Origin: Parabacteroides massiliensis
Lineage (GTDB): Bacteria > Bacteroidota > Bacteroidia > Bacteroidales > Tannerellaceae
Length of the DNA: 64,000 nt
NCBI RefSeq assembly: GCF_900155425.1
Contig: NZ_LT700190.1
Coordinates: forward strand, 479,386-543,385
Direction of reading: 5' to 3'
Numbering within the stretch: the first letter of the stretch is position 1; the number at the start of each line of letters is the position of its first letter. Positions 1-8,423 of this stretch are shown one piece after another. Position numbers and translations under genes: made by a program. The notes under the pieces are model-generated. The model was not told the origin of the DNA, ran no database searches, and was given only the letters and a program-made list of their open reading frames with translations.

Positions 1-447
1 ATGGACCGGGAGTTGAAGCTTCCCTTCAGCGAAACACTTAACGAAATCTATATCGAAATGCCGAAATTTGTGTTACCTTTGCATGAGTGTGATACACTTT
101 ATAAGAAGTGGTTATATGTTTTAAACAACATCGAGATCATGGAACGATTACCCCAAGAGCTGAACAATCAGATATTCCGGAAGCTGAAAAGCATCGTGGA
201 GGTAGAGCGCATGACCCCCGATCAACGCTTGGAATACGAACTGAGCCTTTCCGTTGAACGCGACCTTTCCGCCGCCCTCGATACCAGTTTCGAAGATGGG
301 ATGGAGAAGGGAATTGAGAAAGGGATAAAAAAAGGAAAAATCGAGGAACAGCGTCTTATCGCTGCCAATTTGAGAAAGCAAGGAATTAATATCGAAACGA
401 TTGCACAATGTACCGGTTTATCGATAAAAGAAGTGAGTGCGTTATAA
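1..447 (+). CDS. Rpn-family (PD-(D/E)XK) nuclease/transposase-like protein, C-terminal part
   Basis: The 148 visible residues match the C-terminal half of Rpn-type proteins: a helical region with LPFSETLNEIYIEMPKF, then SVERDLSAALDTSFEDG, a charged run of EKGIEKGIKKGKIEEQR and a closing short helix-turn-helix-like stretch (GINIETIAQCTGLSIKEV). The catalytic PD-(D/E)XK half is not in the window, so the gene very probably begins further left and the ATG at position 1 is internal. Family members are linked to recombination-promoting nuclease activity. Whether this copy is intact cannot be judged. The next gene is 148 bp downstream with its own promoter, so it is probably a separate unit. Confidence 0.7.
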   Translation: MDRELKLPFSETLNEIYIEMPKFVLPLHECDTLYKKWLYVLNNIEIMERLPQELNNQIFRKLKSIVEVERMTPDQRLEYELSLSVERDLSAALDTSFEDGMEKGIEKGIKKGKIEEQRLIAANLRKQGINIETIAQCTGLSIKEVSAL

Positions 448-541
448 CCTTTAAAGCTTATTGATTGAATCGGCATAGTTTAAACACATGGCGATCCGTG
501 GCTTACAGCATGTGATATTGTTTTTCAAGAAAAAAAGATAG

Positions 542-571
542 TTGAACATTCGTCTTATTTCCGTATCTTTG
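542..571 (+). promoter_or_regulatory. Bacteroidetes sigma-70 type promoter for the DUF1599 gene
   Basis: TATCTTTG at 564-571 fits the -7 consensus TAnnTTTG. TTGA at 542-545, 18 bp upstream, is a near-match to the -33 TTTG box. The next start codon is at 596. Confidence 0.6.
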
Positions 572-595
572 TACGGATGTAAATGCTAAGAAAGT

Positions 596-1141
596 ATGGC
601 TGATACGAAGGAACAATTCGAAAAAGTAATATCCCAATGCCGGGAACTGTTTGAAAAGAAGTTGAAAGATTACGGTCCCTCGTGGCGGATCATGCGTCCG
701 CAGTCGCTGACCGACCAGATATTTATTAAGGCAAACCGGATTCGCAGCCTTGAGATAAAAGGAGTGAGCATGGTGAATGAGGGTATCCGTCCTGAGTTTG
801 TCGCAATTGTGAACTATGGGGTTATCGGCTTGATACAGTTGGCAAAAGGATTTGCCGATACAACTGATATAAGCAATGAAGAGGCGTTGGCCTTGTATGA
901 TAAATACATCACGGAGACAAAAGAGCTGATGTATGCCAAGAACCATGATTATGATGAAGCATGGCGTGGCATGCGTATCAGTTCCTATACGGATCTGATC
1001 CTGATGAAACTCTATCGGACGAAGCAGATAGAGAGCCACGGTGGCAAGACGATCGTGTCCGAAGGCATCGATGCCAACTATATGGACATGATCAACTATG
1101 CGCTGTTTGGCTTGATCAAGCTGGAATATGGGGAGAATTGA
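596..1141 (+). CDS. DUF1599 domain-containing protein
   Basis: The 181-residue soluble protein contains two related halves. Each has a pattern like KDYGPSWRIMRPQSLTDQI or HDYDEAWRGMRISSYTDLI, followed by K..R...IE.....VSEGI and a NY.....GLIQL helix, so the protein looks internally duplicated. This is the DUF1599 family of Bacteroidetes. The all-helical layout resembles MazG/dUTPase-like nucleotide-handling folds, but function is unproven. No signal peptide is seen. It sits directly upstream of a DoxX-type gene and tpiA, a gene order common in Bacteroidales. Confidence 0.85.
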   Translation: MADTKEQFEKVISQCRELFEKKLKDYGPSWRIMRPQSLTDQIFIKANRIRSLEIKGVSMVNEGIRPEFVAIVNYGVIGLIQLAKGFADTTDISNEEALALYDKYITETKELMYAKNHDYDEAWRGMRISSYTDLILMKLYRTKQIESHGGKTIVSEGIDANYMDMINYALFGLIKLEYGEN

Positions 1142-1168
1142 CAATTGATAATTGACAATTGACAATTG
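1139..1168 (+). repeat. Short intergenic AATTGACAATTG tandem repeat
   Basis: The gap between the DUF1599 stop and the DoxX start is filled by consecutive copies of a TTGACAATTGA-like self-complementary unit. The same unit recurs at 3234-3342, so it is a dispersed low-complexity intergenic repeat rather than a gene-specific site. Confidence 0.7.
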
Positions 1169-1169
1169 A

Positions 1170-2444
1170 ATGGATAGAAAGAATATTATTTTAAAGATAG
1201 GGGTTGAACTGTGCCGTTTGTTGATCGGGGTTGTGTTTGTCTTTTCCGGTTTTGTCAAGGCAGTCGATCCGATGGGAGGGGCGATCAAGATAGGTGAATA
1301 TCTGGCTTCTTTCGGATTGGAGAAGCTTCAACCTTTTACAGTATTGTTGTCTTTCAACCTTTCGGCAATCGAGTTCGCGCTCGGCGTCTGCATGCTGTTG
1401 GGCGTGTACCGGCGGTATGTCTCTTTCCTTATTTTGGCGTTTATGGCGTTTATGACGCCGCTTACCTTATATCTGGCCCTCTTCGATCCCGTGTCGGATT
1501 GCGGCTGCTTCGGAGATGCGTTGGTGATCTCCAATTGGGAGACGTTCTTTAAAAATATCATACTCTCTCTTGCCGCTATCGTTACGTTTGTTTATAACCA
1601 ACGTCTGTTCCAGTGCTTCACTTTCCGGGCATATTGGTTTGTCGCTTTGTATGCTTACCTGTTCGGTGTCGGTTTCGCTTATTATAATTACAATCATTTG
1701 CCGGTAATCGATTTCCGCCCGTATAAAATAGGCGCGAACATCCCGCAACTGATGGAGATGCCTGAAGGGGCTCCGCAGGATGAATACAAGTACACGTTCG
1801 TGTATGAAAAAGACGGCGTGAAGAAAGAGTTCTCGCTTGAAGACTATCCGGCAAACGACAGCAGCTGGACGTTCGTGGATTCGAAGACGGAGCTGGTCAA
1901 GAAGGGCTATCAGCCTCCTGTGGCCGCGTTCAATATTTACAATGGAAAGGGTGATGATGTGACGGAAGAAATCATCGGAAATCCCGATCCTGTTTTATTG
2001 CTTGTCGCTCCGAAGCTGGAAGATGCGGACGACGGGCAGATGGATGAGATCAACGGCGTGTATGATTATGCGCTCGAACATGATATCCCGTTCTATTGCG
2101 TGACGGGGTCTTCGCCGGAAGCGATCGATGCCTGGAGCGACAATACCGGAGCCGAATATCCTTTCCGGATGGCAGACGAAGTGCTGCTTAAGACGATTAT
2201 CCGTTCCAACCCCGGCCTGGTGCTGCTGAAAGGCGGTACGATACTGGGCAAATGGCATTACAACGATATTCCGGCCGAAGAAGATATCAAGGTGGTTATG
2301 CAACGCAGTTTGGACGAGAGCCATATAAAAAATAAAGAAGATGGGGTGCTTGCTACCAACCTATTGACTTTTACCGTACCTTTGTTGCTCGTTTGGATAT
2401 ATGACCTGTTGCGTTTCAGGCGCAAACGGAAAGAAAAGAAATAA
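1170..2444 (+). CDS. DoxX/MauE-like membrane protein
   Basis: This 424-residue integral membrane protein starts with a four-helix DoxX-like block (about residues 10-165) containing GVVFVFSGFVKAVDP and a SDCGCFGD cysteine motif typical of redox-associated DoxX/MauE members. A long soluble middle (about 190-385) and a final membrane helix with a basic tail (RFRRKRKEKK) follow. It is known in Bacteroidetes as a BT_3980-like family member. The CGC motif suggests a thiol or quinone redox role at the membrane, which is inference. It lies between DUF1599 and tpiA on the same strand. Confidence 0.8.
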   Translation: MDRKNIILKIGVELCRLLIGVVFVFSGFVKAVDPMGGAIKIGEYLASFGLEKLQPFTVLLSFNLSAIEFALGVCMLLGVYRRYVSFLILAFMAFMTPLTLYLALFDPVSDCGCFGDALVISNWETFFKNIILSLAAIVTFVYNQRLFQCFTFRAYWFVALYAYLFGVGFAYYNYNHLPVIDFRPYKIGANIPQLMEMPEGAPQDEYKYTFVYEKDGVKKEFSLEDYPANDSSWTFVDSKTELVKKGYQPPVAAFNIYNGKGDDVTEEIIGNPDPVLLLVAPKLEDADDGQMDEINGVYDYALEHDIPFYCVTGSSPEAIDAWSDNTGAEYPFRMADEVLLKTIIRSNPGLVLLKGGTILGKWHYNDIPAEEDIKVVMQRSLDESHIKNKEDGVLATNLLTFTVPLLLVWIYDLLRFRRKRKEKK

Positions 2445-2476
2445 CTATTTGTATTACATATTTAATTAATTAAGTC

Positions 2477-3235
2477 ATGAGAAAGAATATTGTTGCAGGA
2501 AACTGGAAGATGAACACGACCCTTCCTGAAGGTCTTGCTTTGGCAAAAGGCTTGGACGAAGCTCTTAAAGGTAAAACTCCTAACTGTGATGTGATCATCG
2601 GTACTCCGTTCACTCACTTGGCAAGTGTTGCTGCTGCTATCGATACGAATAAGATCGGTGTTGCTGCCGAAAACTGCGCAGACAAGGAAAAAGGTGCTTA
2701 CACGGGCGAAGTTTCTGCTGCTATGGTTGCTTCCACAGGTGCGAAATATGTGATCCTGGGCCACTCTGAAAGACGTGCTTACTATCACGAAACTCCGGAA
2801 ATCCTGAAAACAAAAGTAGAATTGGCGTTGGCCAACGGTCTGACTCCTATCTTCTGTATCGGCGAAGTTCTGGAAGAAAGAGAAGCCGGCAAGCATTTCG
2901 ATGTTGTGGATGCACAGATCAAGGGCTCTTTGTTCGACCTGTCTGCTGAAGACTTCGGCAAGATCATTCTGGCTTACGAACCGGTTTGGGCTATCGGTAC
3001 GGGCAAGACTGCCACATCCGACCAGGCTGAAGAAATCCACGCTCATATCCGCGCTACTCTGGCTGCTAAATATGGTCAGGAAATTGCAGACAACTGCACG
3101 ATCCTTTACGGTGGAAGCTGTAACGCAGGCAACGCTAAGGAACTGTTTGCTAAACCGAACGTTGACGGTGGTCTGATCGGTGGCGCTTCTTTGGCTGTTG
3201 AAAAATTCATGCCTATCATCGAAGCGTTTAATTAA
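2477..3235 (+). CDS. tpiA: Triose-phosphate isomerase
   Basis: This cytoplasmic glycolytic enzyme interconverts dihydroxyacetone phosphate and glyceraldehyde 3-phosphate. The 252 residues are full length for the family. N-terminal GNWKMN carries the substrate-binding Asn and Lys, ILGHSERR carries the catalytic His, and [14 protein letters not shown] carries the catalytic Glu and the flexible loop. [10 protein letters not shown] phosphate-binding motif lies near the C-terminus. It is followed by an intergenic hairpin and the SPOR gene. An open frame on the opposite strand is only a shadow of this conserved, strongly codon-biased gene. Confidence 0.98.
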   Translation: MRKNIVAGNWKMNTTLPEGLALAKGLDEALKGKTPNCDVIIGTPFTHLASVAAAIDTNKIGVAAENCADKEKGAYTGEVSAAMVASTGAKYVILGHSERRAYYHETPEILKTKVELALANGLTPIFCIGEVLEEREAGKHFDVVDAQIKGSLFDLSAEDFGKIILAYEPVWAIGTGKTATSDQAEEIHAHIRATLAAKYGQEIADNCTILYGGSCNAGNAKELFAKPNVDGGLIGGASLAVEKFMPIIEAFN

Positions 3236-3342
3236 TTGATAATTGACAATTGACAATTGGCAATTATTCCGGGGGAAAAATTCACCGGGGAATATATTGT
3301 CAATTGTAATTGTCAATTGTCAATTGCCAATTGTCAATTGAT
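3234..3342 (+). repeat. Long inverted repeat of AATTGTC units between tpiA and the SPOR gene
   Basis: Two runs of AATTGACAATTG-type units (about 3234-3265 and 3297-3342) are mutually complementary across a central GC-containing spacer (ccgggggaaaaattcaccgggg). Transcribed RNA could form a long AU-rich hairpin. The same unit is present at 1139-1168. Confidence 0.7.
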
Positions 3343-3834
3343 ATGAAATACATCTTGTCTTTATGTATGTTGCTTGGTGCATCTGCATTGTCTGCTCAGA
3401 CGGGTGGTATCGGACAGGCGGAAGACATCATTGATGCCTTGCAGGAAAGAGTTCCCGGAAAGGGAACTGTAGTGGTGCGCGAGCCGGATGCCCTTCGTAG
3501 CATGCTCGGTAAACGTTTGCATGGCGAAGGAGTGGAAAAGACTGATAGCACAGCCTTCCTGAAAATACAAGGCTATCGTACACAGGTGTTTTCCGGCAAT
3601 GACCAGCGCAAGTCCAAAGATGAAGCTTTCCGGAAAGAAAAAGAAATTAAGGAACTTTTTCCTGGAGTCCCGACTTATGTGACGTACAACGCTCCGTTCT
3701 GGCGTCTGCGTATCGGTGATTTCCGTTCACACGAAGAAGCTTATCACATGCAACGTCTCCTGATGGATGCGTTCCCGGCCTATAAGAAAGAAATGTACAT
3801 CGTTAAGGAAGAAGTCAAAATTCCATTGAATTGA
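3343..3834 (+). CDS. SPOR domain-containing exported protein
   Basis: The ATG at 3343 gives a clean signal peptide ([19 protein letters not shown]). An upstream in-frame extension reads through the AATTGTC repeat and is rejected. The mature protein ends in a SPOR-like fold (about residues 80-163) with GYRTQVFSG, a predicted central helix, then [19 protein letters not shown] domains bind denuded peptidoglycan glycan strands at division sites. Length is 163 residues. The stop is one base from the folE start, so the two are probably co-transcribed. Confidence 0.85.
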   Translation: MKYILSLCMLLGASALSAQTGGIGQAEDIIDALQERVPGKGTVVVREPDALRSMLGKRLHGEGVEKTDSTAFLKIQGYRTQVFSGNDQRKSKDEAFRKEKEIKELFPGVPTYVTYNAPFWRLRIGDFRSHEEAYHMQRLLMDAFPAYKKEMYIVKEEVKIPLN

Positions 3835-3835
3835 A

Positions 3836-4429
3836 ATGAGTGAAGAAGTAAACGAGAAGACTTTGCTGGCCCGCGAAGAACTGGCCGGCCATTATAAAAG
3901 CATTATCAATCTGCTTGGTGAAGATGTAGACCGCGAAGGTCTGTTGAAAACGCCCGAACGTGTTGCCAAAGCCATGCAGTTCCTGACGAAAGGATATCAG
4001 GAAGATCCCGCTGCCGTGCTTCGCGGTGCCATGTTCAAGGAGGAAGATTACAAACAGATGGTGATTGTTAAGGATATCGATTTCTTTTCTCTTTGTGAGC
4101 ATCACATGTTGCCCTTCTTCGGGAAAGCCCATGTTGCCTATATCCCCAAAAAATATATTACAGGGTTGAGCAAGATTCCCCGTGTCGTGGATATCTTCGC
4201 CCGCCGTCTTCAGATACAGGAACGATTGACCATGCAGATCAAAGACTGCATTCAGGAAACGCTCGATCCGTTAGGCGTAATGGTCGTGATCGAGGCACAA
4301 CATATGTGCATGCAGATGCGTGGTGTCGAAAAACAAAACTCCCTGACCACAACCTCCGACTTTACCGGGTTCTTCCAGCAGGCCAAAACGCGCGAAGAAT
4401 TTATGAACCTGATCAAACATAACCGGTAA
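3836..4429 (+). CDS. folE: GTP cyclohydrolase I
   Basis: This enzyme converts GTP to 7,8-dihydroneopterin triphosphate, the first step of folate and pterin synthesis. The 197 residues match the type I enzyme. [20 protein letters not shown] has the zinc Cys and His residues, [23 protein letters not shown] is the substrate-binding segment, and [12 protein letters not shown] supplies the second zinc Cys and the active-site region. It is the last gene of this plus-strand group, followed by a repeat-rich gap. Confidence 0.97.
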   Translation: MSEEVNEKTLLAREELAGHYKSIINLLGEDVDREGLLKTPERVAKAMQFLTKGYQEDPAAVLRGAMFKEEDYKQMVIVKDIDFFSLCEHHMLPFFGKAHVAYIPKKYITGLSKIPRVVDIFARRLQIQERLTMQIKDCIQETLDPLGVMVVIEAQHMCMQMRGVEKQNSLTTTSDFTGFFQQAKTREEFMNLIKHNR

Positions 4430-4528
4430 CGACGTCGAAGCTCTCGGAACGGGTTGGCATGAGTGTGGCGGCAAACTAATCCGTTTCATGCCACAAACTA
4501 AGCCAAAACCCCCGAAGAACTAAATGAA

Positions 4529-4640
4529 AGCATATAGTAAAGTATCTATAGGTAGTTACTATGAATTGCCTATATGTAGTACTACTAATAGGTAGTTATG
4601 TGGTACTACCTATTCGTGATATGTAGTACTACATATAAAT
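4529..4640. repeat. Cluster of TAGGTAGT / GTAGTACTAC palindromic units
   Basis: Within about 110 bp downstream of folE the sequence reuses TATAGGTAGTTA, TATGTAGTACTAC, AATAGGTAGTTATG, the inverted GGTACTACCTATT and again TATGTAGTACTACATA. GTAGTACTAC is a perfect 10-bp palindrome and occurs twice. No coding sequence covers it. The gap 4430-4996 otherwise holds only the inverted repeat at 4754-4795. Confidence 0.65.
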
Positions 4641-4753
4641 AGAATGTGCTATGCTTTGAATTAGTTTACTATGACATTCGAAATAGTTCATGGTATGTTC
4701 CGAACAAGTTGCTCCATGAGAAGGGGAGAGTTCGGGCGAACAACCGGAACAAA

Positions 4754-4795
4754 AGGTGTCGGTCGGATATCATAGCCGACATCTAACCGACACCT
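4754..4795. terminator. Inverted repeat between convergent genes, probable bidirectional terminator
   Basis: AGGTGTCGGT (4754-4763) and ACCGACACCT (4786-4795) are perfectly complementary, with a 22-base loop. A further GGTGTCGGT copy follows near 4850. The position between folE (plus) and the ATP-grasp-like gene (minus) suits termination of converging transcripts, but there is no clear T tract. Confidence 0.45.
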
Positions 4796-4996
4796 GACTG
4801 ACACTCGTTAATGGAATGTTTATTAGTTATATACGTCAAAAAGTGCCGGGTGTCGGTTCCCTTTGTGTTTTTTCCTATATTTTTGAGAAAGTAATCCGGT
4901 AGCTAAAGGAGCTGTTGATAAAGCCCGCTTTATGATTCATTTCTGCCGGATGCTGACTTTGCAGGTGAAGATTTGTCAACTTTACAGAAGTTAGAA

Positions 4997-6205
4997 TCAG
5001 AAAACCAGCATGTAGGCCCTGTATTTGGTTTCTTTCGTGACCGGGCAGAGAGAAATATATCCTTCTCTTATTTTTCCGTCTTTCATATCGAGCGGATAGG
5101 CCTTCTTCATAAAGCAATGTTGCTCGTAGGCCTCTCCCGGTTTGCTTGTGTAAGTGATGCGCATGTCGCCACGGGCGTTGGGAGCCAGGTATTTTTGGCT
5201 GATGCGCAAGGCTACCATTCCCATCGTATAGCGCATGTTCACTTCTATACAGGGATGTATGGCGAATTCGCCATTTGTTTTTCTGCGATAGACCAACATG
5301 TCTACGCCCAGATAACCGGTGTATATGTTCCCGTATATCTGCCGTATTGCCTCTCCGGCAGCTTCTTTCAGTTGCTGGAATTTGTCACCGAAGTTTTTAA
5401 TGAAGAAACTTTCCAGATAGGTCTGTTCGCCCAGAACGTTTCCTGAATAAGCCCCTCTCTTTCCGGCCCCGAAGACGGAAAGTCCTTCGTAGCGTACGTT
5501 CCCGTTTCCGTCCGAATAAAACTCCATCGCGAAATCCTGGTATTTGTCCAGTGCGCATTCTATGCTGACACACCCCTGCTTGTTCAATGCGCCCTCGATC
5601 CAGGTACGGTCTTTTGCCGTCAGTTTGCGTTCAGGCAGCCAAAGCAGTCCTCTGCCGGAGGACGAATAGGGAGTCTTCAGCACGAAAGGTGCATTCTGGA
5701 GGATCAGGTATTTTTCCACTTCTCTCACTTTTTGGCAGAATTTGGGCGATACCGGTATATCCATATCGGGTAGGAGTTCCCGTATTTTGTCCAGGCATTC
5801 GGCCGCTGTCCGGCGACTTGTCAACCGGGTATATTCTTCTTCCCATTCCGGAATCGTAAGGTTCAGGTTGCCGTTCTTCCGGAGTCTTTCAAAAAGGGAA
5901 CGGCTGTGCGGGGAAAGTCCCCAAGGGGCAGCCTGCATCTCGGGCAGGTTTTCCTTCTGCTTTTCGATCTCCTTGTGGGAGATTAGTTTGGCAAACGGTC
6001 TGAACTCCTTCGGTTGTAAGGCGAAGAAACGCGGCGATGTGATTTCTTCCGTAAAAACAAAATCATCGGGGTCTGCGTACCAGACGGGAAGATAGGATAA
6101 CTCCCGGATCATTTTTTGTACGTTTGCCGGGGGAGTGTAGTTTTCAGAACCATGCAGTATGGCGGTTTCGTGTCCTGGGTTAAAGAAATGTAGTTTAGAC
6201 TTCAT
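4997..6205 (-). CDS. ATP-grasp-like protein of Bacteroidetes, substrate unknown
   Basis: The 402-residue soluble protein opens with MKSKLHFFNPGHETAIL and has ATP-grasp-like features: APFVLKTPYSSSGRGLLWL (about residues 175-193) resembles the glycine-rich nucleotide loop, and GYLGVDMLVYRR followed by HPCIEVNMRYTMG resembles the metal-binding acidic and Asn end of the ATP-grasp core. This suggests an ATP-dependent carboxylate-amine or similar ligase, substrate unknown. It has no signal peptide. It is a single gene, flanked by an inverted-repeat terminator on each side. Confidence 0.65.
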   Translation of the reverse strand: MKSKLHFFNPGHETAILHGSENYTPPANVQKMIRELSYLPVWYADPDDFVFTEEITSPRFFALQPKEFRPFAKLISHKEIEKQKENLPEMQAAPWGLSPHSRSLFERLRKNGNLNLTIPEWEEEYTRLTSRRTAAECLDKIRELLPDMDIPVSPKFCQKVREVEKYLILQNAPFVLKTPYSSSGRGLLWLPERKLTAKDRTWIEGALNKQGCVSIECALDKYQDFAMEFYSDGNGNVRYEGLSVFGAGKRGAYSGNVLGEQTYLESFFIKNFGDKFQQLKEAAGEAIRQIYGNIYTGYLGVDMLVYRRKTNGEFAIHPCIEVNMRYTMGMVALRISQKYLAPNARGDMRITYTSKPGEAYEQHCFMKKAYPLDMKDGKIREGYISLCPVTKETKYRAYMLVF

Positions 6206-6229
6206 GCTATATGTATATGGTATATAAAC

Positions 6230-6300
6230 CAGGCACGGATTAGACGGACTACACGGGGTAATTGTTTTCTTTCCGTGTAAATCCGTGTAATCCGTGCCTG
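6230..6300 (-). terminator. CAGGCACGGATT inverted repeat, likely terminator after the DUF349 gene
   Basis: CAGGCACGGATT...ACACGG pairs with CCGTGT...AATCCGTGCCTG across a short AT-rich loop. It lies just beyond the stop of the minus-strand DUF349 gene. A related ACACGGATT hairpin is at 8361-8402, so it belongs to a dispersed repeat family. Confidence 0.55.
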
Positions 6301-6330
6301 ATTTATTTCGGTTTACGGAATTTTGCCGTT

Positions 6331-8259
6331 TTATTCGAGGTTTTCGTCGATGGCATCGATCTTCTTGATGATGAGTGCCATTTCGTCTTTCAGTTTGCCG
6401 ATCTTGCGTTCCATCTCTTTAAGCAAACCGCCACCGCCTTTGGAGGAGATGCTCAGGAAACCGATGTTGTTTTCGTAAGTTTGAAGTTCGTTCTTCATCC
6501 GTTCGTACATACGCATCAGTTTTTCCCGTTCGCCGTAGAGCTTCCCTTTTCCTCGTTCGCCACTGCTCATGTCGCTGAGGTTGCTACGGAAAGTCTGCAT
6601 CTTACGGTCGTTTTGGTCTACTTTGAGACGGTCGAACAATTTGTCTACCGCTTCGTGGTATTCTTTGTAAATCTTGTCTTTCTCTTTGAAAGGAACATGG
6701 CCGACCGCGTTCCATTCTGCCATATAGCCTTTCAGGACGGCGAGCGCTTCGTCATGGTCTGCTTCGTCGATTGCGTTGATCTTTTCAATCAAGGCTTTTT
6801 TAGTGGCCAGGTTTGTTTGTTCAACGCTCTTTTGAGAAGAGACATTCTTGTTCTTCTGTTCGAAGAAATAGTCGCAGGCTGCGATGAAACGTTTCCAGAC
6901 TGCATCGGAATGTTTGCGGGTTACCGACCCGATTGTTTTCCATTCTTTTTGCAAGGAAATCATCTTTTCGGTCGTGCTTTTCCAGTCTGTACTGTCTTTC
7001 AATGCTTCTGCTTTTTCGCATAAGGCTTTCTTCAGTTCGAGATTCTTTTCCATCTCGTCCTTTATGCTCTTGTAGAATTCGCTCTTGCGGTTGAAATAGA
7101 CGTCGCAGGCGGCACGGAAACGTTCGAATATCTTTACGTTCGATTTCTTCGGGGCGAAACCGATTGTTTTCCATTTGGTTTGCAGGGCAATTACTTCTTT
7201 GTTCTTTTCTTCCCAGTCTTTGAATGATTTCAAAGTCGTGAAATCGATGCCCTCTATCTGCTCGCAAATGGCAGTTTTGGCTTCCAGATTTTCCTGTTCC
7301 TTCGCTTTCAGTCCTTCGAAATGTTCCTGATGGCGTTTGTTGATGATCGTGGAAGCGGCTTTGAAGCGGGACCACAAGTCTTCGCGCAGTTCTTTTGCTA
7401 CCGGACCTATTTCGCGCCATTGCTGATGCAGTTTCTGAAGCTGGTGGAAAGCGGATACGACATCCGGTTCCGTTTGCAGTTTCTCGACGGTTTCGCAAAG
7501 AGCCGTTTTCATCTCCAGGTTCTTCTTGAAGTCGTAATCGCGGAACTGGTTGTTTATCTTGATGATGTCATAGAACTTCTCGCTGTATACCTGATAGTTC
7601 TTCCACAATTCGTTGACGTGTTCCTGCGGAACGGCTTTCACTTCTTTCCATCTCTGCTGGATGTCCTTGAAGTCGTTATATAGCTTGTTGAAATCTTCTT
7701 GGCTTTCGGTCAGCGCTTTCAACTGGTCGATCAGTTGGAGTTTCAATGCATAATTGGCTGCTTTGACCCGTTCTTCTTCGGCAAGGATGGCGGCACGTTT
7801 TTCTTTGTAGACATTGAGCAGTTCTTTGATCTTGCTTTCGGTCTCATCTTCCGGTGCTACAAAATCCTTTTCTTCACCACCGGCTGTAAGGAATGCTTTC
7901 TTCAATTCGTCCACTTCGCTCCGGTGGATTTTGTAATAAGCCTGTTTGAGTGCTTCCACCTCGTTGCGTGTCGCGTCTGCAGCCGCTCCGACCAGCTCGG
8001 TCAGTTTCTCCAGAATTTCTTCTTTCGACAATTTTCCCGCTGCCGCAACAGCCTCTTCACCTGCCGCAGTTTCGTCTGTTTTGACTTCTGCTTCAGATGT
8101 TTCTTCTGCTGCAACTCCGGCATCCGGTGTTTCGTTTGTTACAACTACTTCCTCTGCCGTGTTTTCCGGTGTTGTTTCCGGAGCTTTAGTTTCTTCCAAT
8201 TTGCCGTTTTCTTCAGTAGGCAAATTAGCTTCGTGAGTGTCCATCATATTCAATCGCAT
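6331..8259 (-). CDS. DUF349 repeat protein
   Basis: The 642-residue cytoplasmic protein begins with a low-complexity acidic region rich in Glu, Thr and Ala (about residues 1-90). Six or so tandem helical DUF349 repeats follow, recognisable by recurring W[RK]EIG / WKTIG and F..A.D.FF..K motifs, for example QWREIGPVAKELREDLWSRFK and KEWKTIGSVTRKHSDAVWKRF. A coiled-coil end (about 560-642) contains KIGKLKDEMALIIKK. DUF349 occurs widely in bacteria without firm function. The ATG at 8259 is used, but an ATG five codons later is equally possible. Confidence 0.85.
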   Translation of the reverse strand: MRLNMMDTHEANLPTEENGKLEETKAPETTPENTAEEVVVTNETPDAGVAAEETSEAEVKTDETAAGEEAVAAAGKLSKEEILEKLTELVGAAADATRNEVEALKQAYYKIHRSEVDELKKAFLTAGGEEKDFVAPEDETESKIKELLNVYKEKRAAILAEEERVKAANYALKLQLIDQLKALTESQEDFNKLYNDFKDIQQRWKEVKAVPQEHVNELWKNYQVYSEKFYDIIKINNQFRDYDFKKNLEMKTALCETVEKLQTEPDVVSAFHQLQKLHQQWREIGPVAKELREDLWSRFKAASTIINKRHQEHFEGLKAKEQENLEAKTAICEQIEGIDFTTLKSFKDWEEKNKEVIALQTKWKTIGFAPKKSNVKIFERFRAACDVYFNRKSEFYKSIKDEMEKNLELKKALCEKAEALKDSTDWKSTTEKMISLQKEWKTIGSVTRKHSDAVWKRFIAACDYFFEQKNKNVSSQKSVEQTNLATKKALIEKINAIDEADHDEALAVLKGYMAEWNAVGHVPFKEKDKIYKEYHEAVDKLFDRLKVDQNDRKMQTFRSNLSDMSSGERGKGKLYGEREKLMRMYERMKNELQTYENNIGFLSISSKGGGGLLKEMERKIGKLKDEMALIIKKIDAIDENLE

Positions 8260-8360
8260 TTAAGAAAAGGATAAATGTATCCTATATCAAGTCACAAATT
8301 AAAGTAAATATTTTGGGATTACAGCATTTGAAAGCAAATAATTTACTGACGGATGTTAAA

Positions 8361-8402
8361 TTAGACACGGATTGGAACAAATTCCGTGTAATCCGTGTCT
8401 AA
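8361..8402 (-). terminator. TTAGACACGGATT hairpin after the decarboxylase operon
   Basis: TTAGACACGGATT at 8361-8373 pairs perfectly with AATCCGTGTCTAA at 8390-8402. It lies immediately 3' of the minus-strand beta-subunit gene and before the DUF349 gene, as expected for an operon terminator. It shares the ACACGGATT core with 6230-6300. Confidence 0.6.
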
Positions 8403-8423
8403 AAATATAATCCGTATTTGAAA

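Noticed and set aside
2462-3316. A long open frame on the minus strand across tpiA
   Set aside because: It is a mirror of the strongly codon-biased tpiA gene, has no family features and runs through the AATTGTC repeats.
7321-8274. Phe-rich open frames antisense to the DUF349 gene
   Set aside because: They reflect the Glu/Lys/Ala-rich helical repeats of the real gene read backwards.
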